Below, in pieces: positions 38,194-46,762 of a stretch of 64,000 bases of DNA. The position numbers and the translations under genes were made by a program. The DNA is taken from positions 2,575,001-2,639,000 of the forward strand of contig NZ_JAPEOS010000001.1 of the NCBI RefSeq assembly GCF_026340975.1, in the 5' to 3' direction. A model generated the notes under the pieces. It had not been told where the DNA came from and searched no databases. It was given only the letters and a program-made list of their open reading frames with translations. The stretch is from Streptomyces sp. NBC_01214. Lineage in GTDB: Bacteria; Actinomycetota; Actinomycetes; Streptomycetales; Streptomycetaceae. Numbering within the stretch: the stretch's first letter is position 1; every line of letters starts with the position of its first letter.

Positions 38194-39269
38194 GGCGCCA
38201 CGGGCACGGCCTGGTCCTCGGCAAGTTCTACCCGCCGCACGCCGGGCACCACCACCTCGTGCGCACCGCCCAGGACCAGTGCGAGCGGCTGACCGTGCTG
38301 GTGTGCGCGGCCTCGGTGGAGTCGGTCCCGCTCGCCGACCGGGTCGCCTGGATGCGCGAGGCGCACCCCGGGGCCGAGGTCGTCGGCGCGGTGGACGACA
38401 TCCCGGTCGACCTCCACGACCCGGAGATCTGGGAGGCGCACATGGCCGTCTTCCGCGGCGCGGTCCCCGGGCGGGTGGACGCCGTGTTCACCTCGGAGGA
38501 GTACGGGAGCGAGCTCGCCCGGCGGTTCGGCGCCGAGGAGGTCCTCGTGGACCGGGAACGGACGCTCTTCCCGGTGTCCGGAACGGCGGTGCGCAGGGAC
38601 CCGGCCGGCTCCTGGGAGTTCCTCGGGCCGGCCGTCCGGGCCGCCCTGACCCGGCGGGTCGTCGTGCTCGGCGCGGAGTCCACCGGGACCACCACGCTGT
38701 CGCGGGCCCTGGCGGACCACTACCGGCGGCGCGGCGGGGTATGGGCCAAGACGGGCTGGGTCCCCGAGTACGGGCGCCGGTACAGCGAGGAGAAGCTGGC
38801 GGCGGCCCGCGCCGCCGACCCGGCCGCCTCCTGGGCGGACGTCTCCTTCACCTCGCAGGAGTTCCCGGTCATCGCGCGCCACCAGGACGCGGACGAGGAG
38901 CACGCGGCCCGGCTCGGCTCCCCGGTGCTGTTCTGCGACACCGACTCCTTCGCGACCGGGATCTGGCACGAGCGGTACATGGGCGGCCGCAACGCGGAGG
39001 TCGAGCGGATCGCCGACCTCACCCGGCGGGACCTGTACCTGCTCACCGACCACGCCGACGTGCCCTTCGAGGACGACGGACTGCGGGACGGGGAGCACCT
39101 GCGGCCCTGGATGACCGAGCGGTTCCGGGCGGAACTGGAGCGCACCGGGAGACGTTTCCTCGTCGTGCGCGGGGACCGGGCGGCCCGGCTGGAGGCGGCC
39201 GTCCGCGCCGTGGACGCGCTGCTGGCCGAGGGCTGGCACTTCACCGACCCCCTTCCGGAGAACCGATGA
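38190..39269 (+). CDS. NadR-like NMN adenylyltransferase / nicotinamide riboside kinase
   Basis: A 359-residue two-domain protein without the E. coli NadR repressor domain. The nucleotidylyltransferase (about 7-145) has GKFYPPHAGHHHLV with the GH signature, and PVSGTAVRRDP as the ISGTxxR motif. The kinase-like domain (about 155-350) has the P-loop GAESTGTTTLSRAL (161-174), in which position 167, normally the Walker A Lys, is Thr. It should convert imported nicotinamide riboside to NMN and NAD, but the Lys change makes the kinase step uncertain. ATGA overlaps on both sides couple it to pnuC and the regulator. Confidence 0.85.
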   Translation: MRRHGHGLVLGKFYPPHAGHHHLVRTAQDQCERLTVLVCAASVESVPLADRVAWMREAHPGAEVVGAVDDIPVDLHDPEIWEAHMAVFRGAVPGRVDAVFTSEEYGSELARRFGAEEVLVDRERTLFPVSGTAVRRDPAGSWEFLGPAVRAALTRRVVVLGAESTGTTTLSRALADHYRRRGGVWAKTGWVPEYGRRYSEEKLAAARAADPAASWADVSFTSQEFPVIARHQDADEEHAARLGSPVLFCDTDSFATGIWHERYMGGRNAEVERIADLTRRDLYLLTDHADVPFEDDGLRDGEHLRPWMTERFRAELERTGRRFLVVRGDRAARLEAAVRAVDALLAEGWHFTDPLPENR

Positions 39270-39994
39270 CCGCCGGCTATGACCCGTACGCCTTCGAGCC
39301 GTTCGCGGTGACCGTCGACCTGGCCGTCTTCACCGTGCGCGGCGGAGCCCTGCACGTCCTGCTGATCCGGCGTGGTCAGGAACCGTACGCCGGGGCCTGG
39401 GCGCTGCCCGGCGGGTTCGTCCTGCCGCGGGAGTCCGCCGAGACCGCCGCCCGGCGCGAACTGGCCGAGGAGACCGGCCTGCCGGAGACGCTCGTGGCCG
39501 AACTCCACCTGGAGCAGCTGCGCACGTACAGCGAACCGGACCGCGACCCCCGGATGCGGGTGGTCTCGGTGGCCTTCACCGCCCTCGTCCCGGACCTGCC
39601 GGAGCCGGCGGCCGAGGGCGGCGGGGATGCGGCGCACGCCCGCTGGACCGCGCTGCACGAGGTCTCGGAACTGGCCTTCGACCACGCGGTGATCCTGGCG
39701 GACGCACGCGAGCGGATCGGTGCCAAGCTGGAGTACACCTGCCTGGCCACCGGCTTCTGCCCGCCCGAATTCACCCTCGGCGAGCTCCAGTCCGTCTACG
39801 AAACCGTCTGGAACACCCACCTCGACCGCCCCAACTTCCGCCGCAAGGTCCTGGCGACGCCGGGATTCGTCGAGGCCGTACCGGGCGCCGCCCGGCTGAC
39901 CGGCGGCCGCGGCAAACCGGCCGCCCTCTACCGGCCCGGTCCGGCGACCACCCTCCACCCTCCGCTGCTGCGACCGGAAGGATCCACCCGATGA
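39266..39994 (+). CDS. nrtR: NrtR-type regulator (Nudix domain plus winged helix)
   Basis: A 242-residue protein: Nudix domain (about 10-145) and C-terminal winged helix (about 160-225; EFTLGELQSVYETVW and RPNFRRKVL). NrtR proteins repress NAD-cofactor genes and release DNA when ADP-ribose or related NAD products bind. The Nudix box GFVLPRESAETAARRELAEE (about 50-70) is intact, so hydrolysis may be retained. ATG 39266 has CCGGAG 5 bases upstream and overlaps the previous stop. It is embedded within the operon it most likely controls through the palindrome at 37543. Confidence 0.87.
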   Translation: MTAGYDPYAFEPFAVTVDLAVFTVRGGALHVLLIRRGQEPYAGAWALPGGFVLPRESAETAARRELAEETGLPETLVAELHLEQLRTYSEPDRDPRMRVVSVAFTALVPDLPEPAAEGGGDAAHARWTALHEVSELAFDHAVILADARERIGAKLEYTCLATGFCPPEFTLGELQSVYETVWNTHLDRPNFRRKVLATPGFVEAVPGAARLTGGRGKPAALYRPGPATTLHPPLLRPEGSTR

Positions 39995-41001
39995 CCAAGC
40001 GAGCCGCGACCGGCGCCATGATCGGCCTGGCTCTGGGCGACGCCCTCGGCTTCCCGACCGAGTTCAACGACGTGCCCTCGATCCTGGCCAAGACGGGCCC
40101 CTGGCGCGAGATGGGCCTGCCGCGCCCGGCGATCGTCACGGACGACACCCAGATGACCCTCGCCCTGGCCCGCGGCATGCGCACGGCCGCCGAGCGCGGC
40201 CCGGTGGGCCCGCTGCGCCTGACCCGGCCGGTCCGCGAGGAGTTCGTCGACTGGTACCACTCCCCGGAGAACAACCGGGCCCCGGGCCGCACCTGCATGA
40301 CGGCCTGCCGGCTGCTGGACGCCCCGGACCGGGACTGGCGCGACGCCAGCCAGATCGGCTCCAAGGGCTGCGGCGCCAACATGCGGGTGGTCCCGGTCGG
40401 GCTGGTGCCCGACTGGACCGAGGAGGAGCGGGCGGGCGCCGCGCAGCTCCAGTCGGCCCTCACCCACGGGCACCCGACGGCGCTCGCCGCCTCCGACCTG
40501 ACCGCCCGGGCCGTGTACCTGCTGGCCGAGGGCACCGAGGTGACCGGGCTCGTCGGGCGGCTGCGCTCGTACGCCCTGGAGAACCGCACCCGCTACCACG
40601 AGCGCTGGCTGGGCGACCTGTGGATGCGGACCGCTTCCGACGCCTCCCCGGAGTCCTTCATCGCCCGGGGCTGGGACGAGTGCCTGGCCGTGCTGGACCG
40701 GCTCGCGGCCGCCCTGCGGTCCCCGTCCCCGGAGACCGACCCGTGCCTGGCCACGGGCGACGGCTGGATAGCCGAGGAGGCCCTCGCCACCGCCCTGCAC
40801 TGCTTCCTGCTCTTCCCCGACGAGCCGCTGACCGCGCTGCGCCGGGCCGCCTGCACGCGCGGCGACTCCGACTCCATCGCCTGCCTCGCGGGCGCCTTCG
40901 CCGGAGCCCACCTCGGCGCGGACGTCTGGCCCCGCGAGTGGGAGGGCCGCATCGAGTACCGGGACGAACTCCTGGCCTTCGGCACCCTCTGGGACGCTTG
41001 A
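39991..41001 (+). CDS. ADP-ribosylglycohydrolase family protein
   Basis: A 336-residue ARH-fold enzyme. Metal-binding motifs are VTDDTQMTLALARG (49-62), the central SKGCGANMRVVPVG and the C-terminal RGDSDSIACLAGAFAGAHLG. Two Mg ions normally coordinate these acids to cleave ADP-ribose from Arg, Ser, DNA ends or small molecules; DraG of nitrogen fixers is a relative. Its place behind nrtR suggests it recycles ADP-ribose for NAD salvage or reverses a modification made elsewhere. The start overlaps nrtR (ATGA), and the next gene begins three bases after its stop. Confidence 0.9.
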   Translation: MTKRAATGAMIGLALGDALGFPTEFNDVPSILAKTGPWREMGLPRPAIVTDDTQMTLALARGMRTAAERGPVGPLRLTRPVREEFVDWYHSPENNRAPGRTCMTACRLLDAPDRDWRDASQIGSKGCGANMRVVPVGLVPDWTEEERAGAAQLQSALTHGHPTALAASDLTARAVYLLAEGTEVTGLVGRLRSYALENRTRYHERWLGDLWMRTASDASPESFIARGWDECLAVLDRLAAALRSPSPETDPCLATGDGWIAEEALATALHCFLLFPDEPLTALRRAACTRGDSDSIACLAGAFAGAHLGADVWPREWEGRIEYRDELLAFGTLWDA

Positions 41002-41004
41002 TCC

Positions 41005-41763
41005 ATGTTGGACGCACTGAGCATCGACCTGACCCCCGTCGTGGCGGAGCAGCCCGACCCGCTGCTCTTCGCCACGGTCTCCGGCGCGCACCTGTACGGC
41101 TTCCCGTCCCGGGACTCCGACATCGACCTGCGCGGCGCCCACCTGCTCCCGGCGCAGGCCCTGCTGGGCCTGCGCGAGCCGGAGGAGACCCGGACCCGCA
41201 TGTGGGACCGGGACGACGTGGAGATGGACCTCGTCACGCACGACCTACGCAAGTTCGTCCGCCTGATGCTGAACCGCAACGGCTACGTCCTGGAGCAGCT
41301 GCTCTCCCCGCTCGTGGTCCACACGACGGCGGCGCACGACGAACTGATCGCACTGGCCCCGGGCGTGCTGACCTCCCACCACGCCCACCACTACCGGGGG
41401 TTCGCGGGCACCCAGTGGCGGCTCTTCGAGAAGTCCGTCGAACTCAAACCGCTGCTCTACGCGTTCCGGGCGCTGCTCACCGGCATCCACCTCATGCGGT
41501 CGGCCGAGGTGCAGGCGCACCTGCCGACCCTGCTGGCCGAGGTGCCGGAGGCGCCCCCGTACCTCGCCGCCCTCATCGAGGCCAAGGTGGCCGCCGAGCA
41601 CGGGGGCTACGAGGGCCCGCCGGTTGGCGGCGTGCGCGAGGACTTCGAGGCGCTGCACACCGTGCTGGACGCGGCGCAGGCCGCTTCCGCGCTGCCCGAG
41701 CAGGCGACGGCGTTCGACGCGCTCGACGCGTTCGTCGTGCGGCGGCGCGTGCTACGCGGCTGA
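41005..41763 (+). CDS. Predicted nucleotidyltransferase (Pol beta fold, YcgL-like), copy A
   Basis: A 252-residue protein. The N-terminal nucleotidyltransferase core reads SGAHLYGFPSRDSDIDLRG (26-44) with the Asp pair at 39 and 41; the usual GS is GA here. A third acid may lie in DDVEMDLVTHDLRKF. The rest is helical (MLNRNGYVLEQLLSPLVV, then LLYAFRALLTGIHLM). The family is annotated only as predicted nucleotidyltransferase (COG3541/YcgL); no substrate is known to me. Last gene of the NAD operon. Its 3' end overlaps the facing copy B by 12 bases. Confidence 0.8.
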   Translation: MLDALSIDLTPVVAEQPDPLLFATVSGAHLYGFPSRDSDIDLRGAHLLPAQALLGLREPEETRTRMWDRDDVEMDLVTHDLRKFVRLMLNRNGYVLEQLLSPLVVHTTAAHDELIALAPGVLTSHHAHHYRGFAGTQWRLFEKSVELKPLLYAFRALLTGIHLMRSAEVQAHLPTLLAEVPEAPPYLAALIEAKVAAEHGGYEGPPVGGVREDFEALHTVLDAAQAASALPEQATAFDALDAFVVRRRVLRG

Positions 41764-42432
41764 CGCGCGGCGGGTGCGGACCAGGAAGTCCTGCACCCGG
41801 GCGTGGTCCGGCTCCGCCGGCAGCACGGTCGAGGCCAGGGCGCTCTCCGTCTCCTCCTGGAGGCGGGTCATCCAGGCGTCGAGCTCCTCCCAGGTGAGCT
41901 CGCCGCGGCGGACCGCGAGCAGGCGGTCGCGGTGCGGGCCGGCGTCGATGGTCAGCCGGCCGGTGCGCAGCAGGTCACGGCAGGACAGCAGCAGGCGCAG
42001 CAGGTGCATGGCGTGCTTCCAGCGTGGGGCGCCGTGGACCCTGACGTCGGCGAGGAGCTTGCCGCGCTGGGAGGCCGCGTACCGGCTGAAGCTGGTGTGG
42101 GCCCGGCGGGAGAGGAAGGCCCCGCGGAGGGAGAGCAGTTCCTCGCCGACCGGGGTGACCTCTTCCACCAGGGGGGAGTGCAGGCACTCCAGGATGTTCG
42201 GGTTGGCCCGCAGGGCTAGTTCGCAGAAGCGCTCCAGCTCCCAGGAGAACTCCTCGTCCCGCGGGCCCTCCACGTGGGTGGGGGGCTTCTCGAACCGCCA
42301 GAACAGCGGCGTCGGGGCGAGGTAGACACCGCGCAGGTCGGTGTCGCTCGCCCCCGTCGCCAGTCCGAACGCCCGGGAGCCCATCACACATCGGTAGACG
42401 GTGTGGTCCCGTACCAGCGTCAGATCGTCCAT
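41752..42432 (-). CDS. Predicted nucleotidyltransferase (Pol beta fold, YcgL-like), copy B
   Basis: A 226-residue paralogue of copy A in the opposite direction. VMGSRAFGLATGASDTDLRG (16-35) is the complete GS...DxD motif. ELERFCELALRANPNILECLHSP matches the helical segment of copy A. It is closer to the classical motif than copy A, so the pair may be one active and one divergent subunit. The ATG at 42432 lies 28 bases from the Rieske gene stop. It shares no operon with the NAD genes, but tail-to-tail overlap ties their expression. Confidence 0.8.
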   Translation of the reverse strand: MDDLTLVRDHTVYRCVMGSRAFGLATGASDTDLRGVYLAPTPLFWRFEKPPTHVEGPRDEEFSWELERFCELALRANPNILECLHSPLVEEVTPVGEELLSLRGAFLSRRAHTSFSRYAASQRGKLLADVRVHGAPRWKHAMHLLRLLLSCRDLLRTGRLTIDAGPHRDRLLAVRRGELTWEELDAWMTRLQEETESALASTVLPAEPDHARVQDFLVRTRRASAA

Positions 42433-42460
42433 CTGGGGAGCTTAGGCGTCTGACCTGCCG

Positions 42461-42949
42461 CTATGCGAGCGAGATATTGCCGTCCGCCGCGACCTTGATC
42501 TTCTTCTCCGCCAGCCCCTTGGTGGCCGGGCCCTTGGTCACCGCGCCGTCGGCGACCGCGAACTTGCTGTTGTGGCACGGGCAGTCGATGCTGCCGTCCG
42601 CCACCTTGTTGACCAGGCAGCCCTGGTGGGGGCAGACCGCCGTGAAGCATTTGAAGGTGCCGGCCTTGGGCTGGGTGACCACGACCTTCTCCTCCTTGAA
42701 GACCTTGCCGCCGCCCACCGGAATGTCCGCCTTCTTGGTGAGGGCCTTGTCGGCCGCGGCGCCCGTGTCCGCCGAGGTGGCGGGAGCCGGGGCGGCGGGC
42801 TCCGCGGGCTGGGCGGGCACCTCGTTCGGTTCCCCCGGGGAGGCCTTTTCACCGCCGCTGCTGCCACAGGCGGTGATCGCGCCGCCGGCCAGGGCGGCCG
42901 CGCCGATCGTCAGTACCGTGCGCCGGGCGGTGTGCGTGAGGTCGCTCAT
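42461..42949 (-). CDS. Rieske (2Fe-2S) lipoprotein, Tat-type signal
   Basis: A 162-residue exported protein. TARRTVLTIGAAALAGGAITAC is a signal with a twin-Arg start and lipobox ITAC, so it is probably exported folded and lipidated. A Pro/Ala linker (about 45-80) follows. The Rieske cluster motifs are CPHQGC and CPCHNSKF, giving two Cys and two His ligands plus the disulfide Cys pair. It is an electron carrier outside the membrane; the partner oxidase is unknown. ATG 42949 has GAGGAG upstream. Confidence 0.92.
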   Translation of the reverse strand: MSDLTHTARRTVLTIGAAALAGGAITACGSSGGEKASPGEPNEVPAQPAEPAAPAPATSADTGAAADKALTKKADIPVGGGKVFKEEKVVVTQPKAGTFKCFTAVCPHQGCLVNKVADGSIDCPCHNSKFAVADGAVTKGPATKGLAEKKIKVAADGNISLA

Positions 42950-43029
42950 GAGTCTCTCCTCGCTTCGTGGCCGGATGGCGTCAGCATCCTGGCCTGCGGC
43001 GGGCCTCGGGTGAAGCCTGCCGCGCCGGT

Positions 43030-43371
43030 TCATCGGCCCGGTTCCCATGGGGCCAGTGAGGCAGGGCTGCCGGGTGTGCGTACGACCTCCCACACGTGGA
43101 TCACGGCTTCCCGGTTCAGCGGGCCGTGAACATGCGGGTATCGGCCGCCGGAATCACTCTCCCGGCGGACCTCGGCGGTCAGCACGCCCTCGTCGAGCTC
43201 CACCGCGAGCAGGATCCCGGGTACCGACCGGTAGTGCGCGTCGACGATCGCGAGTGCCGTGGGGCGGTCCGCGGAACAGTGGACGAACCCCTCGGCCTCC
43301 AGCGAGGGCGGGGCGTACGGGAGCTCGGGGGAGGCGGCCCAGTCGGCGAGCGGGACGATGTGGAAGATCAT
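43030..43371 (-). CDS. DUF952 family protein
   Basis: A 113-residue protein of the DUF952 family. The pattern MIFHIVPLADWAASP, PPSLEAEGFVHCSADRP and FPHVHGPL-like YPHVHGPLNREAVI is diagnostic. No function is established for the family. There is no signal peptide. The ATG at 43371 begins the conserved FHIV strand. Confidence 0.85.
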   Translation of the reverse strand: MIFHIVPLADWAASPELPYAPPSLEAEGFVHCSADRPTALAIVDAHYRSVPGILLAVELDEGVLTAEVRRESDSGGRYPHVHGPLNREAVIHVWEVVRTPGSPASLAPWEPGR

Positions 43372-43502
43372 GCGGATGGTTCTACCGCAGGGGGCGCGGA
43401 CGTGTGCGCCAGGTGGCGGCATGGTCCGCCATCGGTGACATTGTCCGTGTCTCGAAGCCGGGTGCGCCGCTGTCCGCGCGCCCCGGTCCCTCTGCGAAAG
43501 GC

Positions 43503-43957
43503 ATGACGATGGCGGGTAACGACCTCGGCTCCCTTCTCGGCGGTCTCCTGGGCGGGAGCGGCGGTCAAGGCGGGAGCGCCGGCGGGGGCGCCGGCGGCGC
43601 CCCCGCAACGTCCTCGGTGCGCTGCTCGGCGCCCTCATGGGCGGGGCCGGCGGTTCCCAGGCCGGCGGGAGCAACCCGCTCGGCGGACTGCTGGACATGC
43701 TGACCAAGTCGGGCCTCGCCGACCAGGCCCAGTCCTGGATCGGCACCGGCGACAACCAGTCGGTCAGCGGCGCCCAGATCGCCGAGGCGCTGCCCGACGA
43801 GGCCCTCCAGAAGGCGGCCGCGCAGGCCGGCGTCAGCCCGCAGTAGGCCGCCGACCAGATCGCGCAGGCGCTGCCGACGGCCGTCGACAAGCTGAGCCCG
43901 GAAGGACAGCTTCCGACCGGTTCGCTGGAGGAGATCATCCGGGCGCAGAAATTCTGA
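43503..43957 (+). pseudogene. DUF937 (YidB-like) protein gene, broken by a frameshift and a stop
   Basis: The first part reads MAGNDLGSLLGGLLGG then a Gly-rich linker. The remainder continues in another frame as NVLGALLGALMGG, NPLGGLLDMLTKSGLADQAQ and SWIGTGDNQSVSGAQIAEAL. A one-base loss near 43605 (CCCGCAAC where CCCGGCAAC is expected) restores the frame. The second frame then meets TAG at 43844, where a Gln codon is expected, and goes on as AADQIAQALPTAVDKLSPEG to TGA 43955. DUF937 proteins are small, of unknown function. Two lesions argue for decay, though sequencing error could explain one. Confidence 0.8.
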
Positions 43958-43972
43958 CCCACCGCGAGCGCC

Positions 43973-44023
43973 GTACGAGGGCCCGGCCGCCGTCCCACGG
44001 GATGGGCGGTCGGGCCCTCGTAC
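43973..44023 (+). terminator. Terminator upstream of tyrA
   Basis: A 19-bp stem with one G-T pair (GTACGAGGGCCCGGCCGCC with its partner at 44005-44023) around a 13-base loop. It insulates tyrA from the DUF937 remnant. GATACCCT (44036-44043) just after it could be the tyrA -10. Confidence 0.75.
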
Positions 44024-44089
44024 CGCAGGTGCTGGATACCCTGGCCGGACAGTCCGTCAGCTCGTCTTTTCGTCCCCCGGGAGTACCTC

Positions 44090-45178
44090 GTGAGAACCGC
44101 CGTCGTCATCGGAACCGGACTGATCGGCACCTCCGCGGCGCTCGCCCTGTCCGCCCGGGGGATCACCGTCCACCTCGCCGACCACGACCCGGACCGGGCC
44201 CGTACGGCGGCCGCCCTCGGGGCCGGCACCGACGAGGCCCCGAAGGAGCAGGTCGACCTCGCGATCGTCGCCGTACCGCCGGCCCACGTGGCCGCGACCC
44301 TGGCCGACCTGATCGGGCGCGGGGTCGCGCGCGCCTACGTGGACGTGGCCAGCGTCAAGGGCGGACCGCGGCGGGAGCTGGCCGCGCTCGGCGTGGACGT
44401 CACCGCGTACATCGGGACGCACCCGATGGCCGGCAAGGAGCAGTCGGGGCCGCTCGCCGCCACCGCGGACCTCTTCGAGGGCCGCCCGTGGGTGCTGACC
44501 CCCACCCGGGACACCGACCACGAGGTGCTCAACCTCGCGCTGGAGCTGGTGGCCCTGTCCCGGGCCGTACCGGTGGTGATGGACGCCGACGCCCACGACC
44601 GCGCGGTGGCGCTCGTCTCGCACACCCCCCAGCTGGTCTCCAGCATGGTCGCGGCCCGGCTGGAGGAGGCCGACGAGACCGCAGTCCGGCTGTGCGGGCA
44701 GGGCATCCGCGACGTGACCCGGATCGCGGCCTCCGACCCGCGGATGTGGGTGGAGATCCTGTCGGCCAACCCGGGACCGGTGGCCGACGTCCTCGCCGGG
44801 ATCGCCGCCGACCTGGAGGAGACCGTGGAGGCACTGCGGGGCCTGCAGTCCGCCGACGTGGAGAAGCGGCGCGGCGGCGCCGCGGGCATCGAGGACGTGC
44901 TGCGCCGCGGGAACGCGGGCCGGGTCCGGGTGCCGGGCAAGCACGGCGCGGCGCCCACGGTCTACGAGACGGTGGCCGTGCTCATCAGCGACCAGCCCGG
45001 CGAGCTGGCACGGATCTTCGCCGACGCCGGGCGGGCCGGGGTCAACATCGAGGACGTACGGATCGAGCACGCGACGGGTCAGCAGGCCGGCCTCGTCCAG
45101 CTCATGGTGGAGCCGCGGGCGGTGGCCGGCCTGACCGCCGAGCTGCGCGAGCGGGGCTGGGCGCTGCGGCAGCAGTAG
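44090..45178 (+). CDS. tyrA: Prephenate dehydrogenase
   Basis: A 362-residue enzyme of tyrosine synthesis, oxidising prephenate to 4-hydroxyphenylpyruvate with NAD(P). The Rossmann motif is VIGTGLIGTSAALAL (6-20). YIGTHPMAGKEQSGP holds the catalytic His, and DAHDRAVALVSHTPQLVSS follows in the helical dimerisation domain. A C-terminal ACT domain (about 285-350; LISDQPGELARIFADAG) suggests feedback control by tyrosine. The start is GTG 44090, with GGGAGT upstream. It precedes cmk by 156 bases. Confidence 0.93.
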   Translation: MRTAVVIGTGLIGTSAALALSARGITVHLADHDPDRARTAAALGAGTDEAPKEQVDLAIVAVPPAHVAATLADLIGRGVARAYVDVASVKGGPRRELAALGVDVTAYIGTHPMAGKEQSGPLAATADLFEGRPWVLTPTRDTDHEVLNLALELVALSRAVPVVMDADAHDRAVALVSHTPQLVSSMVAARLEEADETAVRLCGQGIRDVTRIAASDPRMWVEILSANPGPVADVLAGIAADLEETVEALRGLQSADVEKRRGGAAGIEDVLRRGNAGRVRVPGKHGAAPTVYETVAVLISDQPGELARIFADAGRAGVNIEDVRIEHATGQQAGLVQLMVEPRAVAGLTAELRERGWALRQQ

Positions 45179-45334
45179 CGGGGCGGCCGGGCGGCGGGCG
45201 GGGGCGTGCCCCACGGGGCCCGCCGGCCCCCGGACGATACGGCGGGGACGGGGGCCGCCCGGGGCCGGTAACCTTGGGCAGGGGCGCTTTGCCGCGCCCG
45301 GACACGTACGCGCAACCAGGAAGGTGCCCGCACC

Positions 45335-46042
45335 GTGGAAACCGCAGCTCCGTCCGCCGTGATCGTCGCCATCGACGGTCCCTCCGGCACGGGCAAGTCC
45401 AGCACCTCCAAGGCCGTGGCCGCCAAGCTCGGGCTGCGCTACCTGGACACCGGCGCCCAGTACCGGGCCATCACCTGGTGGATGATCACCAACGGCGTCG
45501 ACACCGACGACCCGCAGGCCATCGCGATCGCCGCCGGCAAGCCCACCATCGTGTCCGGCACCGACCCGGCCGCCCCCACCATCACGGTGGACGGCCTCGA
45601 CGCAGCCGGTCCCATCCGGACCCAGGAGGTCACCTCGAAGGTCAGCGCCGTCAGCGCCGTCCCCGAGGTGCGCACCCTGATCACCGACCTGCAGCGCTCC
45701 ATCGCCGCCGAGGCGGCCCAGGAGGCCGACGGGATCGTCGTCGAGGGCCGGGACATCGGCACCACCGTCCTGCCCGACGCCGACCTGAAGATCTTCCTGA
45801 CCGCTTCCGCCGAGGCGCGCGCCGCCCGGCGCAGCGGCGAGCTCCGCGGCAAGGAGGCCACCGACCTCGCGGCCACCAAGGAAGCGCTGATCAAGCGCGA
45901 CGCGGCCGACTCCGGTCGCAAGACCTCCCCGCTGGCCAAGGCCGACGACGCCGTCGAGGTGGACACCACCGAACTCACGCTCGACCAGGTGATCGAGTGC
46001 GTCGTGACGCTGGTGGAAGAGAAGCGGGCGGGCCGCAAGTGA
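45335..46042 (+). CDS. cmk: Cytidylate kinase
   Basis: A 235-residue (d)CMP kinase. The P-loop is IDGPSGTGKSSTSKAVA (13-29). LRYLDTGAQYRAITW and VVEGRDIGTTVLPDADLKIFL are family motifs, and RRSGELRGK contributes to the lid. It makes CDP and dCDP for nucleic acid and CDP-lipid synthesis. The start is GTG 45335. The stop overlaps the acyltransferase gene (GTGA). Confidence 0.95.
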   Translation: METAAPSAVIVAIDGPSGTGKSSTSKAVAAKLGLRYLDTGAQYRAITWWMITNGVDTDDPQAIAIAAGKPTIVSGTDPAAPTITVDGLDAAGPIRTQEVTSKVSAVSAVPEVRTLITDLQRSIAAEAAQEADGIVVEGRDIGTTVLPDADLKIFLTASAEARAARRSGELRGKEATDLAATKEALIKRDAADSGRKTSPLAKADDAVEVDTTELTLDQVIECVVTLVEEKRAGRK

Positions 46043-46686
46043 GCCAAGCGCCCTCCCTCAAGGGTGCGGCGGTCGGCAGGCGCATCGGCATCGGGCTCAT
46101 GTACGGGCTCTGGAAGCCGCGCGTACTGGGGGCCTGGAAGGTGCCCGCCTCGGGCCCCGTCATCCTCGCCGTGAACCACTCGCACAACATCGACGGCCCC
46201 ATGGTCATGGGCACCGCGCCCAGACCGCTGCACTTCCTGATCAAGAAGGAAGCGTACGTGGGCCCGCTCGGCCCCTTCCTCGAAGGGATCGGGCAGGTCA
46301 AGGTCGACCGCGGCGGCCCCGACCGGACGGCGATAGGCCGCGCTTTCGGCGTGCTCGACAATGGAGGGGCCCTGGGGATATTTCCCGAGGGCACCCGGGG
46401 CGAGGGCGACTTCGCCTCGCTGCGCGCGGGCCTCGCGTACTTCGCGGTCCGCAGCGGCGCCCCCATCGTCCCCGTGGCCGTCCTGGGCAGCGGAGACACC
46501 CCGGGGCGGGTCGTCAAGGGCCTGCCGGCCCTGGGGAGCCGGGTCGACGTCGTCTTCGGCTCGGCCTTCGACGCGGGTGACGGCAGTGGCCGCCGTACCC
46601 GTACCGCGCTGGACGAGGCCACCGTACGCATCCAGGACCGGCTGACCGCCCACCTGGCCGACGCCAAGCGCCTCACCGGGCGCTGA
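46039..46686 (+). CDS. 1-acyl-sn-glycerol-3-phosphate acyltransferase (PlsC family)
   Basis: A 215-residue membrane-associated acyltransferase. The HX4D motif is [10 protein letters not shown], and the substrate-binding [17 protein letters not shown] follows. The Pro in PIVPVAVLG marks the last conserved block. The likely reaction is acylation of lysophosphatidate to phosphatidate, but this family also includes other lipid acylators. The GTG start overlaps cmk. The same cmk-plsC-der order occurs in other streptomycetes. Confidence 0.88.
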   Translation: MSQAPSLKGAAVGRRIGIGLMYGLWKPRVLGAWKVPASGPVILAVNHSHNIDGPMVMGTAPRPLHFLIKKEAYVGPLGPFLEGIGQVKVDRGGPDRTAIGRAFGVLDNGGALGIFPEGTRGEGDFASLRAGLAYFAVRSGAPIVPVAVLGSGDTPGRVVKGLPALGSRVDVVFGSAFDAGDGSGRRTRTALDEATVRIQDRLTAHLADAKRLTGR

Positions 46687-46762
46687 GCGAGACTTGAAAC
46701 CAGTAGTGGAACCGCGCTGCGCGGGTACCACCGATCACCACGAACGACGAGGAACGGACTTC

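Noticed and set aside
44002..46686. An 894-codon rightward frame across tyrA, cmk and the acyltransferase
   Set aside because: Only the last 215 codons from 46039 carry a family signature; the rest overlaps better-supported genes.
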